Assembly: GCF_020497125.1 (NCBI RefSeq) | Contig: NC_059080.1 | Span: forward strand, 47,061,563 to 47,125,562 | From: Mauremys mutica | Taxonomy: Eukaryota; Chordata; Testudines; Geoemydidae | Direction: 5' to 3' | Length of the DNA stretch: 64,000 nucleotides | Shown: positions 42,215 to 53,628 of the stretch, in pieces | Numbering within the stretch: the stretch's first letter is position 1 | How the letters are laid out: every line of letters begins with the position of its first letter | Notes under the pieces: model-generated | Seen by the model: the letters and a program-made list of their open reading frames with translations, nothing else | Database searches by the model: none | Told to the model about the DNA's origin: nothing | Program-made: the position numbers and the translations under genes

Positions 42215-43120
42215 AAAGCTAGACTATCCCTAACAGGTGTTTGTCTAACCAGTTCTTAAAATCCTCCAATGACAGAAATTCTACAACCTCCCTAGGCAAT
42301 TTATTCCACTGCTTAACTACAGTTAAGAATTTTTTCCTAATGTCCACACTAAACTTCCTTTGCTGCAACTTAAGCCCATTGCTTCTTGTCCTATCCTCAG
42401 AGGTTAAGGAGAACAATTTTTCACACAACCTTTTATGTACTTGAAAACTGTTATGTCCCCCTCAGTCAAACAAACCCATTTTTTCTAGTCTTCCCTCATA
42501 GGTCATGTTTTCTAGACCTTTATATTTTTGTTGCTCTTTGGACTTTCTCCAATTTGTCCACATCTTTCCTGGCACCCAGAGCTGGACACAATACTCCAAT
42601 TGAGGCCTATGTGTGGAGTAGAGCAGTGTGGAGTAGAGCAGAAGAATTACTTCTCGTGTCTTCCTTACAACACTCCTGCTAATACATCCCCAGAATGATG
42701 TTTGCTTTTTTTGTAACTGTGCTACACTGTTGACTCATATTTAGTTGTGATCCACTATGACTCCCAGATCCCTTTCCCCAGTACTCCATCTTAGGCAGAC
42801 ATTTCTCATTTTGTATGTGTGTAACTGATTGTTTCTTCCTAAGTGGGGTCCTTTGCATTTGTTCTTATTGAATTTCACCCTATTTATTTCAGACCATTTC
42901 TCCAGTTTGTCCAGATCACTTTAATCCTAACCTCCAAAGCCACTTGCAACCCCTCCCAGCTTGGTATCATCCACAAACTTCGTAAGAGTACTCCCTATGC
43001 CATTATCTAAATCATTGTTGAACAGAACCAGACCCAGGACGGATCCCTACAGGACCCATTCGATATGCCCTTCCAGCATGACTGTGATAACTACTCTCTG
43101 GGAATGGTTTTTCCAACCAG
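42215..43120 (-). mobile_element. CR1 LINE, first segment
   Basis: Inverted CR1 DNA. The minus strand at 42428-42219 encodes the C-terminal block KLQQRKFSVDIRKKFL...WNKLPREVVEF. The rest follows ORF2 backwards through GATCCCTTTCCCCAGTACTC and AACCAGACCCAGGACGGATC. It stops at TTTTTCCAACCAG and resumes at 46943. Confidence 0.8.
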
Positions 43121-43322
43121 CATAGCCTGAGCTATAGATTATGCATTAATTATATTGATTTACTTAAGAATTCCAAGTTATTCCAAGGCTGAGAGTTGAC
43201 AGGTTCTTGTCCCAAGATCAGGCCCACTATTATTACAATTACTATATAGTTGGGAACCCCAATGTGCATGGTTGCAACACTCACACTATAGGAACTCTTC
43301 TATATTTACAATAATTTATTAA

Positions 43323-43450
43323 GTATCAGAGGGATAGCTGTGTTAGTCTGGATCTGTAAAAAGCAACACGTGTCTGATGAAGTGGGTATTCACCCACGAA
43401 AGCTTATTCTCCAATACATTTGTTAGTCTATAACGTGCCACAGGACTCTT
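43323..43450 (+). mobile_element. Short Penelope-like insertion with 13-bp TSD
   Basis: A 128-bp insert starts GTATCAGAGGGATAGCTGTG and ends GTGCCACAGGACTCTT. It is flanked by a perfect 13-bp duplication AATAATTTATTAA at 43310-43322 and 43451-43463. Head (GTTAGTCTGGATCTGTAAAA) and tail motifs of the element-B family are joined without a body. Confidence 0.9.
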
Positions 43451-44424
43451 AATAATTTATTAATACATTTAGCAAGTCACAAACACTCTATCTCCCTTAC
43501 TGAGTTGGAGATACTACAAAATGTACATCTGCACATCCATATATTCACACCATCCCTTGCAGAACAATCTGCACTGTTAGCCATCATCTTCCTCATCACC
43601 GTCACCTTCCTCATCATCCCTAGTGGCCATCATTCTGGCACCTTTCTAGGGCTACATCTCTCTCTCTCCCCTCCTGCCCACAGGCTGGGATGCCATTTCT
43701 ATACTATGTTACACTAATGCCACTATGTCTAATGCATCATTAGAGGTTTCTCCCCTCTTCCTTATTTGTATTTCCTCACACTAATAATGTTGGAGTGTCC
43801 TTCTCATATAGGTTCAATGATCTCAACTTATTATTGCAAACATCAATTGGTTGCCATGGCACTCTTGTGGTTAGTCATCTGCGGATGTTGACTAATGTTC
43901 CTGTGGTTGATAAGTGTCATTATGGTCAGAATCCCCCCTTGCACATTCTATTTTCAGTTCCCCCAAACTTACGGGTAACTATTAGGTTATTTATCTGTGT
44001 TCATAGGCCTCAAGCCTCATGCTAACTGCTGAAGCCAATGTCTGTAAGTTCCTTGCATTACTGTTGTATATAATGTAACTAGGGCTGTCAAGCAATTAAA
44101 AAAATTAATCGTGATTAATCACACTGTTAAACAATAATAGAATACCATTTATTTAAATATTTTTGGACATTTTCAAATATATTGATTTCAATTATATTAC
44201 AGAATGCAAAGCGTACAGTGCTCACTTTATATTTATTTTTATTACAAATATTTGCACTGTAAAAAACAAAAGAAATAGCATTTTTCTATTCACCTAATAC
44301 AAGTACTGTAATGCAATCTCTTTACTGTGAAAGTTGAACTTACAAATATAGAATTATATACCAAAAAAACTGCATTCAAAAATAAAACAATGTAAAATTT
44401 TAGAGCCTACAAGGCCACTCAGTC

Positions 44425-44903
44425 CTATTTCTTGTTCAGCCAATCGCTCAGACAAACAAGTTTGTTTACATTTGCAGGAGACAATGCTGCTAGCTTCTTG
44501 TTCACAATGTCACCTGAAAGTGAGAACAGGTGTTCACATAGCACTGTTGTAGCCGACGTTGCAAGATATTTACGTGCCCAATATTCTAAAGATTCACATG
44601 TCCCTTCATGCTTCAACCACCATTCCAGAGGACATACATCCATGCTGATGATGGGTTCTGCTCAATAACAATCCAAAGCAGTGTGGACCAACGCATGTTC
44701 ATTTTCATTATCTGAGTCAGATGCCACCAGCAGAAGGTTGGTTTTCTTTTTGGTGGTTCAGGTTCTGTAGTTTCTGTATTGAAGTGTTGCTCTTTTAAGA
44801 CTTCTGAAAGCATGATCCACACCTCGTCCCTCTCAGATTTTGGAAGGCACTTCAGATTCTTATGTCTTGGATCAAATGCTGTAGCTATCTTTTGAAATCT
44901 CAC
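44425..44903 (-). pseudogene. hAT transposase C-terminus, left copy
   Basis: The minus strand encodes the end of a hAT transposase. FDPRHKNLKCLPKSERDEVW is read at 44900-44810. In another frame, WWLKHEGTCESLEYWARKYL leads into ATTVLCEHLFSLSGDIVNKK, then LSPANVNKLVCLSDWLNKK to the stop. The second block is the hAT C-terminal dimerisation region (usually ending in a W-x-x-N/K-type motif). A frameshift separates the two parts and the N-terminal BED finger and catalytic core are absent. Confidence 0.75.
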
Positions 44904-45113
44904 ATTGGCACCTTATTTGCGTTTTGTCAAATCTGCAGTGAAAGTGTTCTTAAAATGAACATGTGCTGAGTCATCATCCCAGACTATTATAACATGAAAT
45001 ATATGGCAGAATGCAGGTAAAATAGAGCCAGGGACATACAATTCTCTTGCAAGGAGTTCAGTCACAAATTTAATTAATGCATTATTTTTTTAATGAGTAT
45101 CATCAGCATGGAA

Positions 45114-45326
45114 GCAAGTCCTCTGGAATGGTGGCCGAAGCATGAAGGGGCATACAAATGTTTAGCATATCTGGCATGTAAATACCTTGCAATGCCGGCT
45201 ACAAAAGTCCCATGCGAACACCTGTTCTCACTTTCTGGTGACAGTGTAAATAAGAAGTGGGCAGCATTATCTCCTGTAAATGTAAACAGACTTGTTTGTC
45301 TTAGCGATTGGCTGAATGAGAAGTAG
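45114..45326 (+). pseudogene. hAT transposase C-terminus, right inverted copy
   Basis: The plus strand repeats the dimerisation region of the left arm: WWPKHEGAYKCLAYLACKYL, PCEHLFSLSGDSVNKKW, NRLVCLSDWLNEK, then a stop. It is roughly three-quarters identical to the left-arm version. No upstream transposase exon exists on this strand. Confidence 0.75.
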
Positions 45327-46942
45327 GACTCAGTGGACTTGTAGGCTCTAAAGTTTTGCATTGTTTTGTTTTTGAGTGCAATTATGTAACAAAAAAAATC
45401 TACATCTGTAAGTTGTACTTTCACAGTAAAGAGATTGCACTACAGTACTTGTATGAAGTGAATTCAAAAATACTATTTCTTTTGTTTATCATTTTTACAG
45501 TGCAAATATTTGTAATAAAAATAACAATATAAAGTGAACAGTATACACTTTGTATTGTGTATTGTAACTGAAATCAATATATTTGAAAATGTAGAAAAAC
45601 ATCTAAAATACTTAATACATTTCAATTGGTATTTTATTGTTCAATGATGCGATTAAAACTGCAATTAATTGCAATTAATTTTTTGAGTTAATCACATCAG
45701 TTAACTGTGATTAATCCACAGCCCTAAATGTAACCTTTCTGCCAGTCAAAGTTGGCAGCAACAAGGGCCGGTATCTAGGGGTTCCTTTTCAAAAATAAAC
45801 ACAAAACCATTTCAAGTGCCCACCCAGTCACCTGGGACAATTACACACCACCCTCTGGGTGCCTCTAAGAGGCAATACTTCTTCTCTCACAAGCACAGAG
45901 TCAGAGTGTAGCAAAATAAACTTTTAATAAAAGGAGGGAAGTAATTTAGCATTAATTTGGAAAAAACACTGCAAGCAGGTTCATAAACATAAACCATGAA
46001 CAACAGACCCACCCCCAAGCAAGTGGGGCAGTGTTCTTTTCCCTCAGGTTCTTAAGTTCAGCAACCAAAAGTCCCTTTAACTTGTCCATCCCTTCTCTGT
46101 ACCCCAATCACAGTTGTCCTTGGTTAGTGCAGACCCAGAGTTCAGAGGTGGAGGTGGGGTAAGAAGGCACCTTTCTTGCTCTGCTGTCAGGGCACTTGCT
46201 GGCTGCTCCTCTCCATCAGCCACCCTGCTGGCCAATTGCTGTGCCTCTCCACCAGGCTCTGCTCCAATCCTCTCTGCTAGCTGATTGCCAAGATATCTTC
46301 ACATCCCACCACTTAACAGAGCTCTCAATTATTTCAGCCATTATTGGGGGAGTTTCATTTCTGGTGCACACTGGGTAACTTTTTGCATCAGTAACACAGT
46401 CCCAAAGCACATTTAACACTTAAACTTAGGTATCAGTGATTTCAACTCTACCTTGTGTAATAAGGCTCTTCATTGAGTCTAAATTAGCCTTTTTATTACA
46501 TAGTGAAGGAGGAAAAGATCAAATGTCATCTAGGACCCCCATACAAATATCCTCTCTTAAGTCATTGGGCTTTGGAACCCATGTTCCCTGGCTAGTGAAT
46601 GCCATTTAGTTGAGGGTGAGTCCCTCAATCGGGATATACCAAGTACAGTCTGCTGTCCTTGATTCACACAACAAGGATAACAACCCTTTATTATTCTTGC
46701 CCCAATAACAAGGAGACTGGGGATCCAACACCAACCACAAGTGACCATTTCGGCAAGCAATCCCATCATGCTGAGCTCCTAGGCAGAGTGGGTGTGCCCA
46801 TACAAAAGAGATCAGTTCCTGAAAGTCCTCTTGCACAGCTCATCACTAGATGTTAGAGGAGAGCTCATTCAGACTCTGCTTGCAATAATAAAGGCAGAAT
46901 ATAATGAAGTCAAAGCAGTGACTAGCTAGACCTATGGAGTAC

Positions 46943-47240
46943 ACCAGAGTTATGCACCCACCTTATAGTAGCTTCATATAGGTTGCATTTCCCTAGTTTA
47001 CTTATGAGACGGTCATGTGAGCCAGTATCCAAAGCCTTACTAAAGTCAAGATATACCACATCTACAGCTTCCACACAACCAACAGGCTTGTTACCCTGTC
47101 AAAGAAAGCTATTAGATTGGTCTCACATGATTGGTTCTTGACAAATCCATGCTGACTGTTACTTATCACCTTATTATCTTCTAGGTGTCTGCAAACTGAC
47201 TGTATGATTATTTGTTCCATTACTTTCTGAAGGTAGGCTC
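46943..47240 (-). mobile_element. CR1 LINE, continuation
   Basis: GTTATGCACCCACCTTATAG, AAAGCCTTACTAAAGTCAAG and CAAATCCATGCTGACTGTTA follow directly in CR1 order from the segment ending at 43120. The two pieces are one antisense CR1 copy. Confidence 0.75.
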
Positions 47241-48118
47241 CTAAGCCATGTAGGTGCTTTTAAAATTTTTATCCGATTTACAAAATGTGGATGCAGATCT
47301 ACAGTTATATGTTTTAGTCTTTCCAAGCTCAAGCATTACAAAAGCATCACCCTCAAGGCCTCCAAGATAATGATACTTTATATAAAAATAAATATATTTT
47401 TGGATGTTTAGTTGCTTTGTGTGGTTTGACCCTTGAGGAGTCACATTTTCAAGTTTTGTTCTGAAACTATGAAAGCTAAAACCCATTTTTTAAAATGAAA
47501 GCTGAGATGCTTATGCATTCCCGGGACTCCAGAGGTTGGGACTTTAAAAAAAAACACAAGATATGGTGAGATTCAGGATAAAATCACCAGAGTTTGCAAC
47601 AGAGGATTCTGAATACACTCACAGCTCAGAAGCTGGGGTTGGTTTGAGTGAGAAGTGGTTTCGAGAATTGCCAGGGGATTACCCTTACCACTGTGGCTAT
47701 CCCTTCCCAGAGGGACATACATGGAGAATGTCCTCAGCTTCTCTTGGATTGCCTTTTGGCTTTGAAATGCAGGAGTTGCCCTAGACTCAGAACTTAACTG
47801 GAATATCTTGATCAAACAAATATTTAATCCACACTTCTCCAGAGGTTAGATCATAAAGATTTGGTCTGATAGGAGTTTAAATCCAATATTGATTTAACCA
47901 ATTCATCCCACCCACTTCACAACATGTGTACCCACTGATAAAGTGTACTGGCTTTATTGTGTATTTATGCACCTCTTCACTCAGATTCCTTTAGCTGCTT
48001 CTCGTATTTGGGTAGGACACTGTATAAGCAGTGCTGTCATCTCTACTGGTTTTTATCATGAGTCTCTGCAATACTTCTCTGGCCCCCATCATCGGACTAT
48101 CTGAACATGTCACAGCAT
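47241..48118. other. Unrecognised DNA
   Basis: No repeat recognised. The 73-codon plus frame at 47563-47784 has no domain I know. Confidence 0.35.
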
Positions 48119-48844
48119 TGTTGATAGATGCTGTTAGATGTTTGGCTGTGTGTGTGTTTTCTCTGTGTGCTGCCCCAGCTTTGCACAGATAGTTGGCACG
48201 GCAGACCTCGATCGCACTGCCCAATAACCACAGACCCATTTATAGCAAAGGAATTTGGTCCTGTTTACTGTCAACGAAGCACGGTCTTAATGTCCTGACT
48301 CAATGGTTACAAGTACACTAACACATATATGCCCATTGCATTGGACTAGCTCAGTTAACAGCAGGACTTCCATTCTCCTGCAGGCCAGCCAAAGACTCTC
48401 CCTCTGAGACTTCATTTTATACATCAATACAAACAACTTTCATACTGCCCCCTGACATGGTTAGTACTGTCCCCTGATGTGGGTTGTTACCATCTGTTGC
48501 CTTGTACATGTTGATTTGATCAAAACATCTCTATCCATCACACTGTCATCCTAACCTTATCTTTAGGAGGGGTCGGTGTATTATTGTTATCTTTGGGGGG
48601 AGGAGTTTGTACCATCCTTCTGGAATGTGTTTGTATGTGTGTCTTGTGCCCAGCCTTTCTCAGGAATGTCAGCCCTGTTCTTGCCAGATTCTGTGAGTTT
48701 GCAGGCAGGCAGAGCCTGACTTCTGATCACTTTGCTTCTTTGCTTTCTATCAGCAAAGCTTGACCACTGCTTTAGTTCAGGCCTCAGGTCTCACACCAGG
48801 TTTCTGATACAAGGCCTTATGTTTCAGGCGCTCTTCCTACTACA
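48119..48844 (-). mobile_element. Solo ERV LTR with 5-bp target duplication
   Basis: A 726-bp unit with plus-strand ends TGTTGATAG...CTACTACA, flanked by AGCAT at 48114-48118 and 48845-48849. A TATA box (TATAAAATG) lies on the minus strand at 48421-48413, which sets the orientation. No internal viral sequence remains. Confidence 0.8.
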
Positions 48845-48859
48845 AGCATTTGACACATT

Positions 48860-49310
48860 TATCCTCACGCACCCATAGGAAGCAGACCAGTGCTATTATC
48901 CCCACTTTTTATTTATTACAGAGGGGGACTAAGGCCCAGACGGTCTGTCTATACTGCATTGGAAACCCATGTCTGTGGGACCCACACTTACAGACTCAGT
49001 ATTTCCAAGCTCACGTGTGAGCGTCCACACTGCATTGTAAACTTGGGTTTACAGTTTCTAGACCTGAGTCTCACAACTGTGCTAGCACGTCCACACTGCA
49101 CTACGCAAACCTTCTGACTCCAGTTGGCAGCTTGAGCTGCGTCCACATGCAGGGGTGGCTCTAGACATTTCGCCGCCCCAAGCAGGGTGGCATGCCGCAG
49201 GGGGCACTCTGCCGGTCGCCGGTCCCGCTGCTCCGGTGGACCTCCCACAGGCGTGCCTGCGGAGGGTCCGCTAGTCCCACGGCTCCACCGAAGGAAATCT
49301 CTAGCCCACC
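48860..49310. repeat. MIR piece followed by two MITE-like repeats
   Basis: 48885-48935 is a MIR core (GCTATTATCCCCACTTTT). 48936-49150 is a GTCTATACTGCATTGGAAAC repeat with CGTCCACACTGCA motifs on the right. 49151-49310 starts CAGGGGTGGCTCTAGACATT with CGCCGCCCCAAGC, a GC-rich hAT-type end related to the element at 1323, without a clear right end. Confidence 0.5.
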
Positions 49311-50061
49311 GGGCTGAAAAGAATAGCTTGAAAATGTGATCTAAGTGCAGCCTAAAGGCTTGGAAACGAGAAGGCAAAGAAAAAGAACGCAAAACATTTT
49401 TTTTTAAAAAAGTCATGATTTTGGGGGGCTAACTCATGATTTTTAGATGCTTGGGGTTCTATGTGAGCCTAGTGTGAGTCCGTGCCCTACTGAGTCCATT
49501 TTAAAAAGTAGGAGACTGGACAAGGGAAGCTCTTAAGGTTTAATGCTAGACCTTGTGGGGGATTGTTGCAAGTTTTCTGATCCTTAGACAAAGCTACTAA
49601 ATACAGTGTAAAACCTTCAGATCTTCTTAGGCTATTGATTTTGGACTTTCATTCCTCCTGCCACCTCCAACTAGTTAGCTCCGCTTAAGGGCTAAGGTAG
49701 CCTAATCTGACTTGATTCTTAGATTTCAGATGGATGGATTTAAACAAAGTCACCTCTCTCTGGCTCTAATGCATTGTCTAATGGGCCATCTGTATGTCAC
49801 AGGGGACCAGAGGAATGGACGGGAGCTGGGCATCAAGGCTGATGCTGCTTGTTCTATGTCAGCAGACAAGCTGCAGGTTTCTCCAGTGTCTGGGGGATTC
49901 CAGGGCTGTTATCTCAGTGCAGGAGCTGAATGGGATGTGCAGATTGGGGCATGGGGCTAAGAAAGGATGTTGGAAGCTGGGTATTTAGGATCCTACTATT
50001 CCCCACCTTCACCCCAGATTTCCCTTACTTCCTTTGCCCTTGGTCTCATATTATATGATGG
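49311..50061. other. Unrecognised DNA
   Basis: No coding or repeat signal recognised. Confidence 0.35.
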
Positions 50062-50130
50062 GTTGCCTGCAATAGCAGTGGACTGGACTTTACGACCTAG
50101 GAGGTCCCTTCCAGTCCTGTGTTCCTATTA
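50062..50130 (+). repeat. CR1/SINE 3' tail fragment
   Basis: GTGGACTGGACTTTACGACC followed by TAGGAGGTCCCTTCCAGTCC is the conserved CR1 3' end shared by turtle SINEs. Confidence 0.6.
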
Positions 50131-50179
50131 GGGAGAGGACAGAATCTCATCACCTTTATGAGCACATCAAATACATACA

Positions 50180-50276
50180 ATGGGCCAGATCCTCAGCTAG
50201 TATAGGTGCGGGTATCTTCATTGACCACCAGGGAACTCCACTGATTTACCCCAGCTAAGGATCTGGCCCATTCAGT
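50180..50276. repeat. Palindromic MITE, 'ggccagatcctcagct' family
   Basis: TGGGCCAGATCCTCAGCTAG is mirrored by CAGCTAAGGATCTGGCCCA. About 95 bp. Confidence 0.75.
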
Positions 50277-50334
50277 GAAAGAGGGGAACCGATAGGCAAA
50301 GGATGGCAGAGGAAGTCAAGAGGAAAGAGGAAGG

Positions 50335-50510
50335 ATGGTGCAGTGGTTAGGGCACTAGCTAGAGACATGAGTGCAATTCCCCACCTTGCCACAGACACCC
50401 TGTATGACCTTGGCTGAGTCACTTGGTCTCTGTGTCAAATGGGCTGAATAAAGCTGCCTTAAATCACAGGGCTGGTGTGAGGCACTCAGATGTTCTGCTG
50501 ATACGGTCTG
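50335..50510 (+). repeat. MIR-type SINE
   Basis: GGTGCAGTGGTTAGGGCACT (tRNA-related head), TGACCTTGGCTGAGTCACTT and GGGCTGGTGTGAGGC are in the usual order. Confidence 0.7.
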
Positions 50511-51008
50511 TATATGGACCACAGCTTGACAATACATGAACTATTGCGGGGCTCAATCTTGCATTCCTGCAGTTTTTAGGAAAGCACAGCTCTGCCTCTC
50601 ACTCGAATGGCAGTGTGCAGGCCCGGCACTTGGCATGTGCCCCACTCTGTGTGTGCAGTGTCCTACAACATAAAGATGCCATGACATCACTGGCCCTGGC
50701 AGCCTCAGCTCAGGAACACCTGTGGCAGGAAATAGAACCCATCTACCAGCCAGGACTGGAATACAAAGATCGAGGCTACAGCCAGTGCAGGAGGTAGGAG
50801 CTGCTGTCTTGCCTGGGGACGGTTGCGAAGGTGATAGGTACACTACAAATACCTCCACCTAACAAGCCACCCTCCAGGCCTTCTGCTTTCCCATCTATAC
50901 CGTGCATAATAATGTGGTGAGGAGAAATGAGTTAATGTTTCTGAAGTCCTTTGGGAATGTAAGATCTGATTCACCATTGACTTCAGGCGAGTTACTCTTG
51001 ATTTTCCC
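50511..51008. other. Unrecognised DNA
   Basis: Nothing recognised. Confidence 0.3.
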
Positions 51009-51670
51009 CAGGGCTTGTCTACACTGGGAAATGTACTGAAATAGCAATTCAGGAACAGTAATGACCTGTGTGGATTACCCTGTGTGGATACTCTCCTTTT
51101 TCCAATATAGCTTAGTCCACTATTCTGGAATGAGAGTGTCCACATGGGCACTTATACTGAAATAACTATTCTGAAATACACCCTATCACCTGTGGGCACA
51201 CACTTCACAAAAAGACCACTCCATATCTGACTTATCAGTCCCCATCCTCAAAAGAAACCAGCACAACCCCTTCAAAAGTCAAGCCTGGGAGATTAAATTA
51301 ATTACTCTGCTAGGCACCAAGAAACATAGACTCAGTAGAGACACTGATTGTATGTCTCATTACAACCACCTGCATTGCACCAACCCTCCTTTGGTCTAGG
51401 ACTGCAGAGGTATTAACTGCCCACTTCACCTGGAATGGTCTCTTGCAACATGTGCTATCTCCTTACACTTAACAATCTGTCCCACCTTGTATTTAGCTGT
51501 GATGCTCGGAGTACCTTTCCTAGAGTTGGAGAAGAGCTCTGTGGCTCTCGAAAGCTTGTCTCTCTCACCAACAGAAGTTGGTCCAGTAAGAGATATTCCC
51601 TCATCCACCTTGTCTCTATTCTGAAATAGTTATTCTGGACCAGTGAATTTCCAAGTGTAGACAAGCCCTG
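51009..51670. mobile_element. GTCTACAC-type MITE split by a Penelope-like element
   Basis: Ends CAGGGCTTGTCTACACT and AGTGTAGACAAGCCCTG are inverted repeats. The outer parts sum to about 220 bp once the nested element at 51179-51617 is removed. Confidence 0.8.
51179..51617 (+). mobile_element. Penelope-like element A, 5'-truncated, with 11-bp TSD
   Basis: A 439-bp copy starts CACCCTATCACCTGTGGGC and ends with the family tail AACAGAAGTTGGTCCAGTAA, ATTCCCTCATCCACCTTGTC. ATTCTGAAATA flanks it at 51168-51178 and 51618-51628. It inserted into the MITE and gives the uninterrupted order for the copy split at 14546-16130. Confidence 0.8.
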
Positions 51671-53048
51671 TTGAAAATCAAGAATAACTTGCCTAAGTAT
51701 TATCCTCAGTAAGTTCCCCATCATCCTACTCCAGGGGCGGAACTGCCCCATCATTTAACTTTTATTTCCCCTCTTCCTCCTTCCTATTCTATCCTTCCCT
51801 TCCTCTTCTTTCCCCTCTCTCCTTTTAGGTGCCACATCACTGTTCCCTTCTACACCTCCTTCCAGTTGCCACTGAGACCTCTGGCCATGCCTTGGTTGCT
51901 CTCAATCACCAGGGCATCTCCAATGGTTTAACGGCCAGAAATTCCATCTTCCAGCAGATACTGGTAGGAAGTATAGTTTCCCCTATGAAAATAATGTGAC
52001 TTGTTGAATAATATGGTATGCTGAAAGGTGCTAATGGAGTCTTGGCTCCAAAGACCATTACCAACACATTTACATCAAGAGCTGTGCCAAGCAACCTCCT
52101 TCAGGTTCAACAGAAGGAGCAATCAAGCCCCTTTTTGTAGTAAAGACAGCTGCAGACAATAGCAGCTACTGTTCAAGGACTAGGCTGAATGGCAGGTCAG
52201 AGCTGAGATGTGTGGGCTGAGAACACAGGGGCTAGGGCCTGGCTTCAAAAACAGGGGCAAGGAGATTGGTTGCAGCCCATATGTACCGGAGGCAGAGAAA
52301 AGCCAGTAGAAGCATTGTGAGTGTGACTCTGAAAGGAAGCAGAGAGACAGGGCTTCTGGGGCACAGAATTTGCTGGAGTGCCAGATACAGAGATTTCTGA
52401 GCAAGGGAACTGCCTGCTGTTGTTTGTTTCGACTGTGTTCCAAGAAACAGCACTTTGTGTGTGTTCTTTGAACGCAAACAGGACCACACCAAGAACAGAC
52501 CTGACTCTTAGCACCAAGTTCTCATCCCAGTGGAAACAGCCCTACAAGACCCCAAACTTTAACTAGCTGCTGGGGCAAATGCAGCACCATAGGAAGTGAG
52601 GACACTTCTGCAAGTTGAATAACTCCCATTTTAGACCCTATCGTCTTTGGGGCCATGATTTTTTGTCTCCCTTTTGTTTTTTAAAGGTACCTAGTACACT
52701 GTGAATGCTACTGCAATCTAAACAATTGTCGAGGGAATTTGTTCAGGAATCTCAGGAATTTAGGGGCTCAGCTCCCCCTGAATTTTAACAGGAATTAGGT
52801 ACCTCAGGATTCACTAGCAATCCCAGGCAGTAAGAGTAAGCTCAGTCCTAGAATGTGTTTTGCTAAAGGTTAGTGTTGGCGGCGCTGGCAGATCTGCAAC
52901 TACAGCAGCGACGGGCCCTACAAACAGCATGCTAGAGTCCCACCAGGCAATATGGAAAATTCTGTTCTAGTGAGGCATCATTTTAAATGTTCCCATCACA
53001 TCTTGAGAGTAGGGATAAACTGCTAGCTCACTAGAGCGGGGACCTCTT
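51671..53048. other. Unrecognised DNA
   Basis: No recognised repeat. 52180-52570 is open in several frames on both strands, which I attribute to composition. Confidence 0.35.
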
Positions 53049-53325
53049 AGGGCTGGTCTACACTAGGAACTTACATTGGCAGAGTTACATAGCTCAGGGG
53101 ATGAAAAATCCACACCTCTGAGCCACATAGTTAAGCCAATCTAAGACCTGGTGTAGACAGCACTAAGTCCATGAAAGAATTCTTCCTACTGCCTCTTGGG
53201 GAGGTGGATTAACTGCAACAATGGGAGAACCCATCTCGTCAGTGTAGGTCGTACCTACAATGAAACCCCACAGCAGCACAGTGCCTCAGCTGTGCCTCTG
53301 TAGTGTTCAGGTATAGACAAACCCT
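53049..53325. mobile_element. GTCTACAC-type MITE
   Basis: Ends AGGGCTGGTCTACACTAGG and GGTATAGACAAACCCT are imperfect inverted repeats, close to the terminal repeat of Harbinger copies 1 and 2. No coding capacity. 53326-53628 shows nothing recognised. Confidence 0.65.
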
Positions 53326-53628
53326 GATATGGCTTCACTTGTCACATGTCACAGGAACACAGGAGTTTACTGCCACCAGGAGTTACAAACTAGCAGCCTG
53401 CTACAGATAGTGACCAAGAACCGAGGCTTCAAAGGGAGGCAGAAATATCCCTATACAACTGTGAATAAAATACACTGCACTCAAGATCTGATCCAGGGCC
53501 TGCTGATGTCAATGGGAGACTTCCTATTGACTTTAGTGGGCATAATTCTGCTGCCCCTTAGCATGCAGGCCTCTCCCTTCTGGGGTACAGGCCATTTCAG
53601 CCAAACCCCTTGTAATGAATCCACGTTC

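Larger units (their letters stand above)
44080..45726. mobile_element. Snap-back hAT element with two inverted transposase ends
   Basis: A 1647-bp element with ends TAGGGCTGTC...CACAGCCCTA and a perfect 8-bp duplication AATGTAAC (44072-44079 and 45727-45734). The outer ~570-625 bp on each side are diverged inverted copies of each other, each holding the transposase 3' end. The central ~450 bp carry upstream transposase DNA only in the minus orientation. Confidence 0.9.
44074..46884 (-). mobile_element. LTR-1 copy B, split by a hAT element
   Basis: On the plus strand it starts TGTAAC (44074-44079), is broken by the hAT element 44080-45726, continues at 45735 and ends CTGCTTGCA at 46884. ATAA flanks both sides (44070-44073 and 46885-46888). 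Without the hAT insert and its duplicated target the LTR is about 1156 bp. Ends TGTAA...TTGCA and a 4-bp duplication match copy A. Confidence 0.75.
43121..46942. mobile_element. Composite insertion in CR1, outer element unidentified
   Basis: The CR1 is interrupted between ACCAG (43116-43120) and ACCAG (46943-46947), consistent with a 5-bp duplication. After removing the nested Penelope tail and LTR-1 copy B, about 860 bp remain (43121-43322, 43464-44069, 46889-46942) that I cannot assign. These remaining pieces may be one element or several. Confidence 0.45.

Noticed and set aside
47563..47784. 73-codon frame as an exon
   Set aside because: No flanking splice signals that stand out and no recognised domain.
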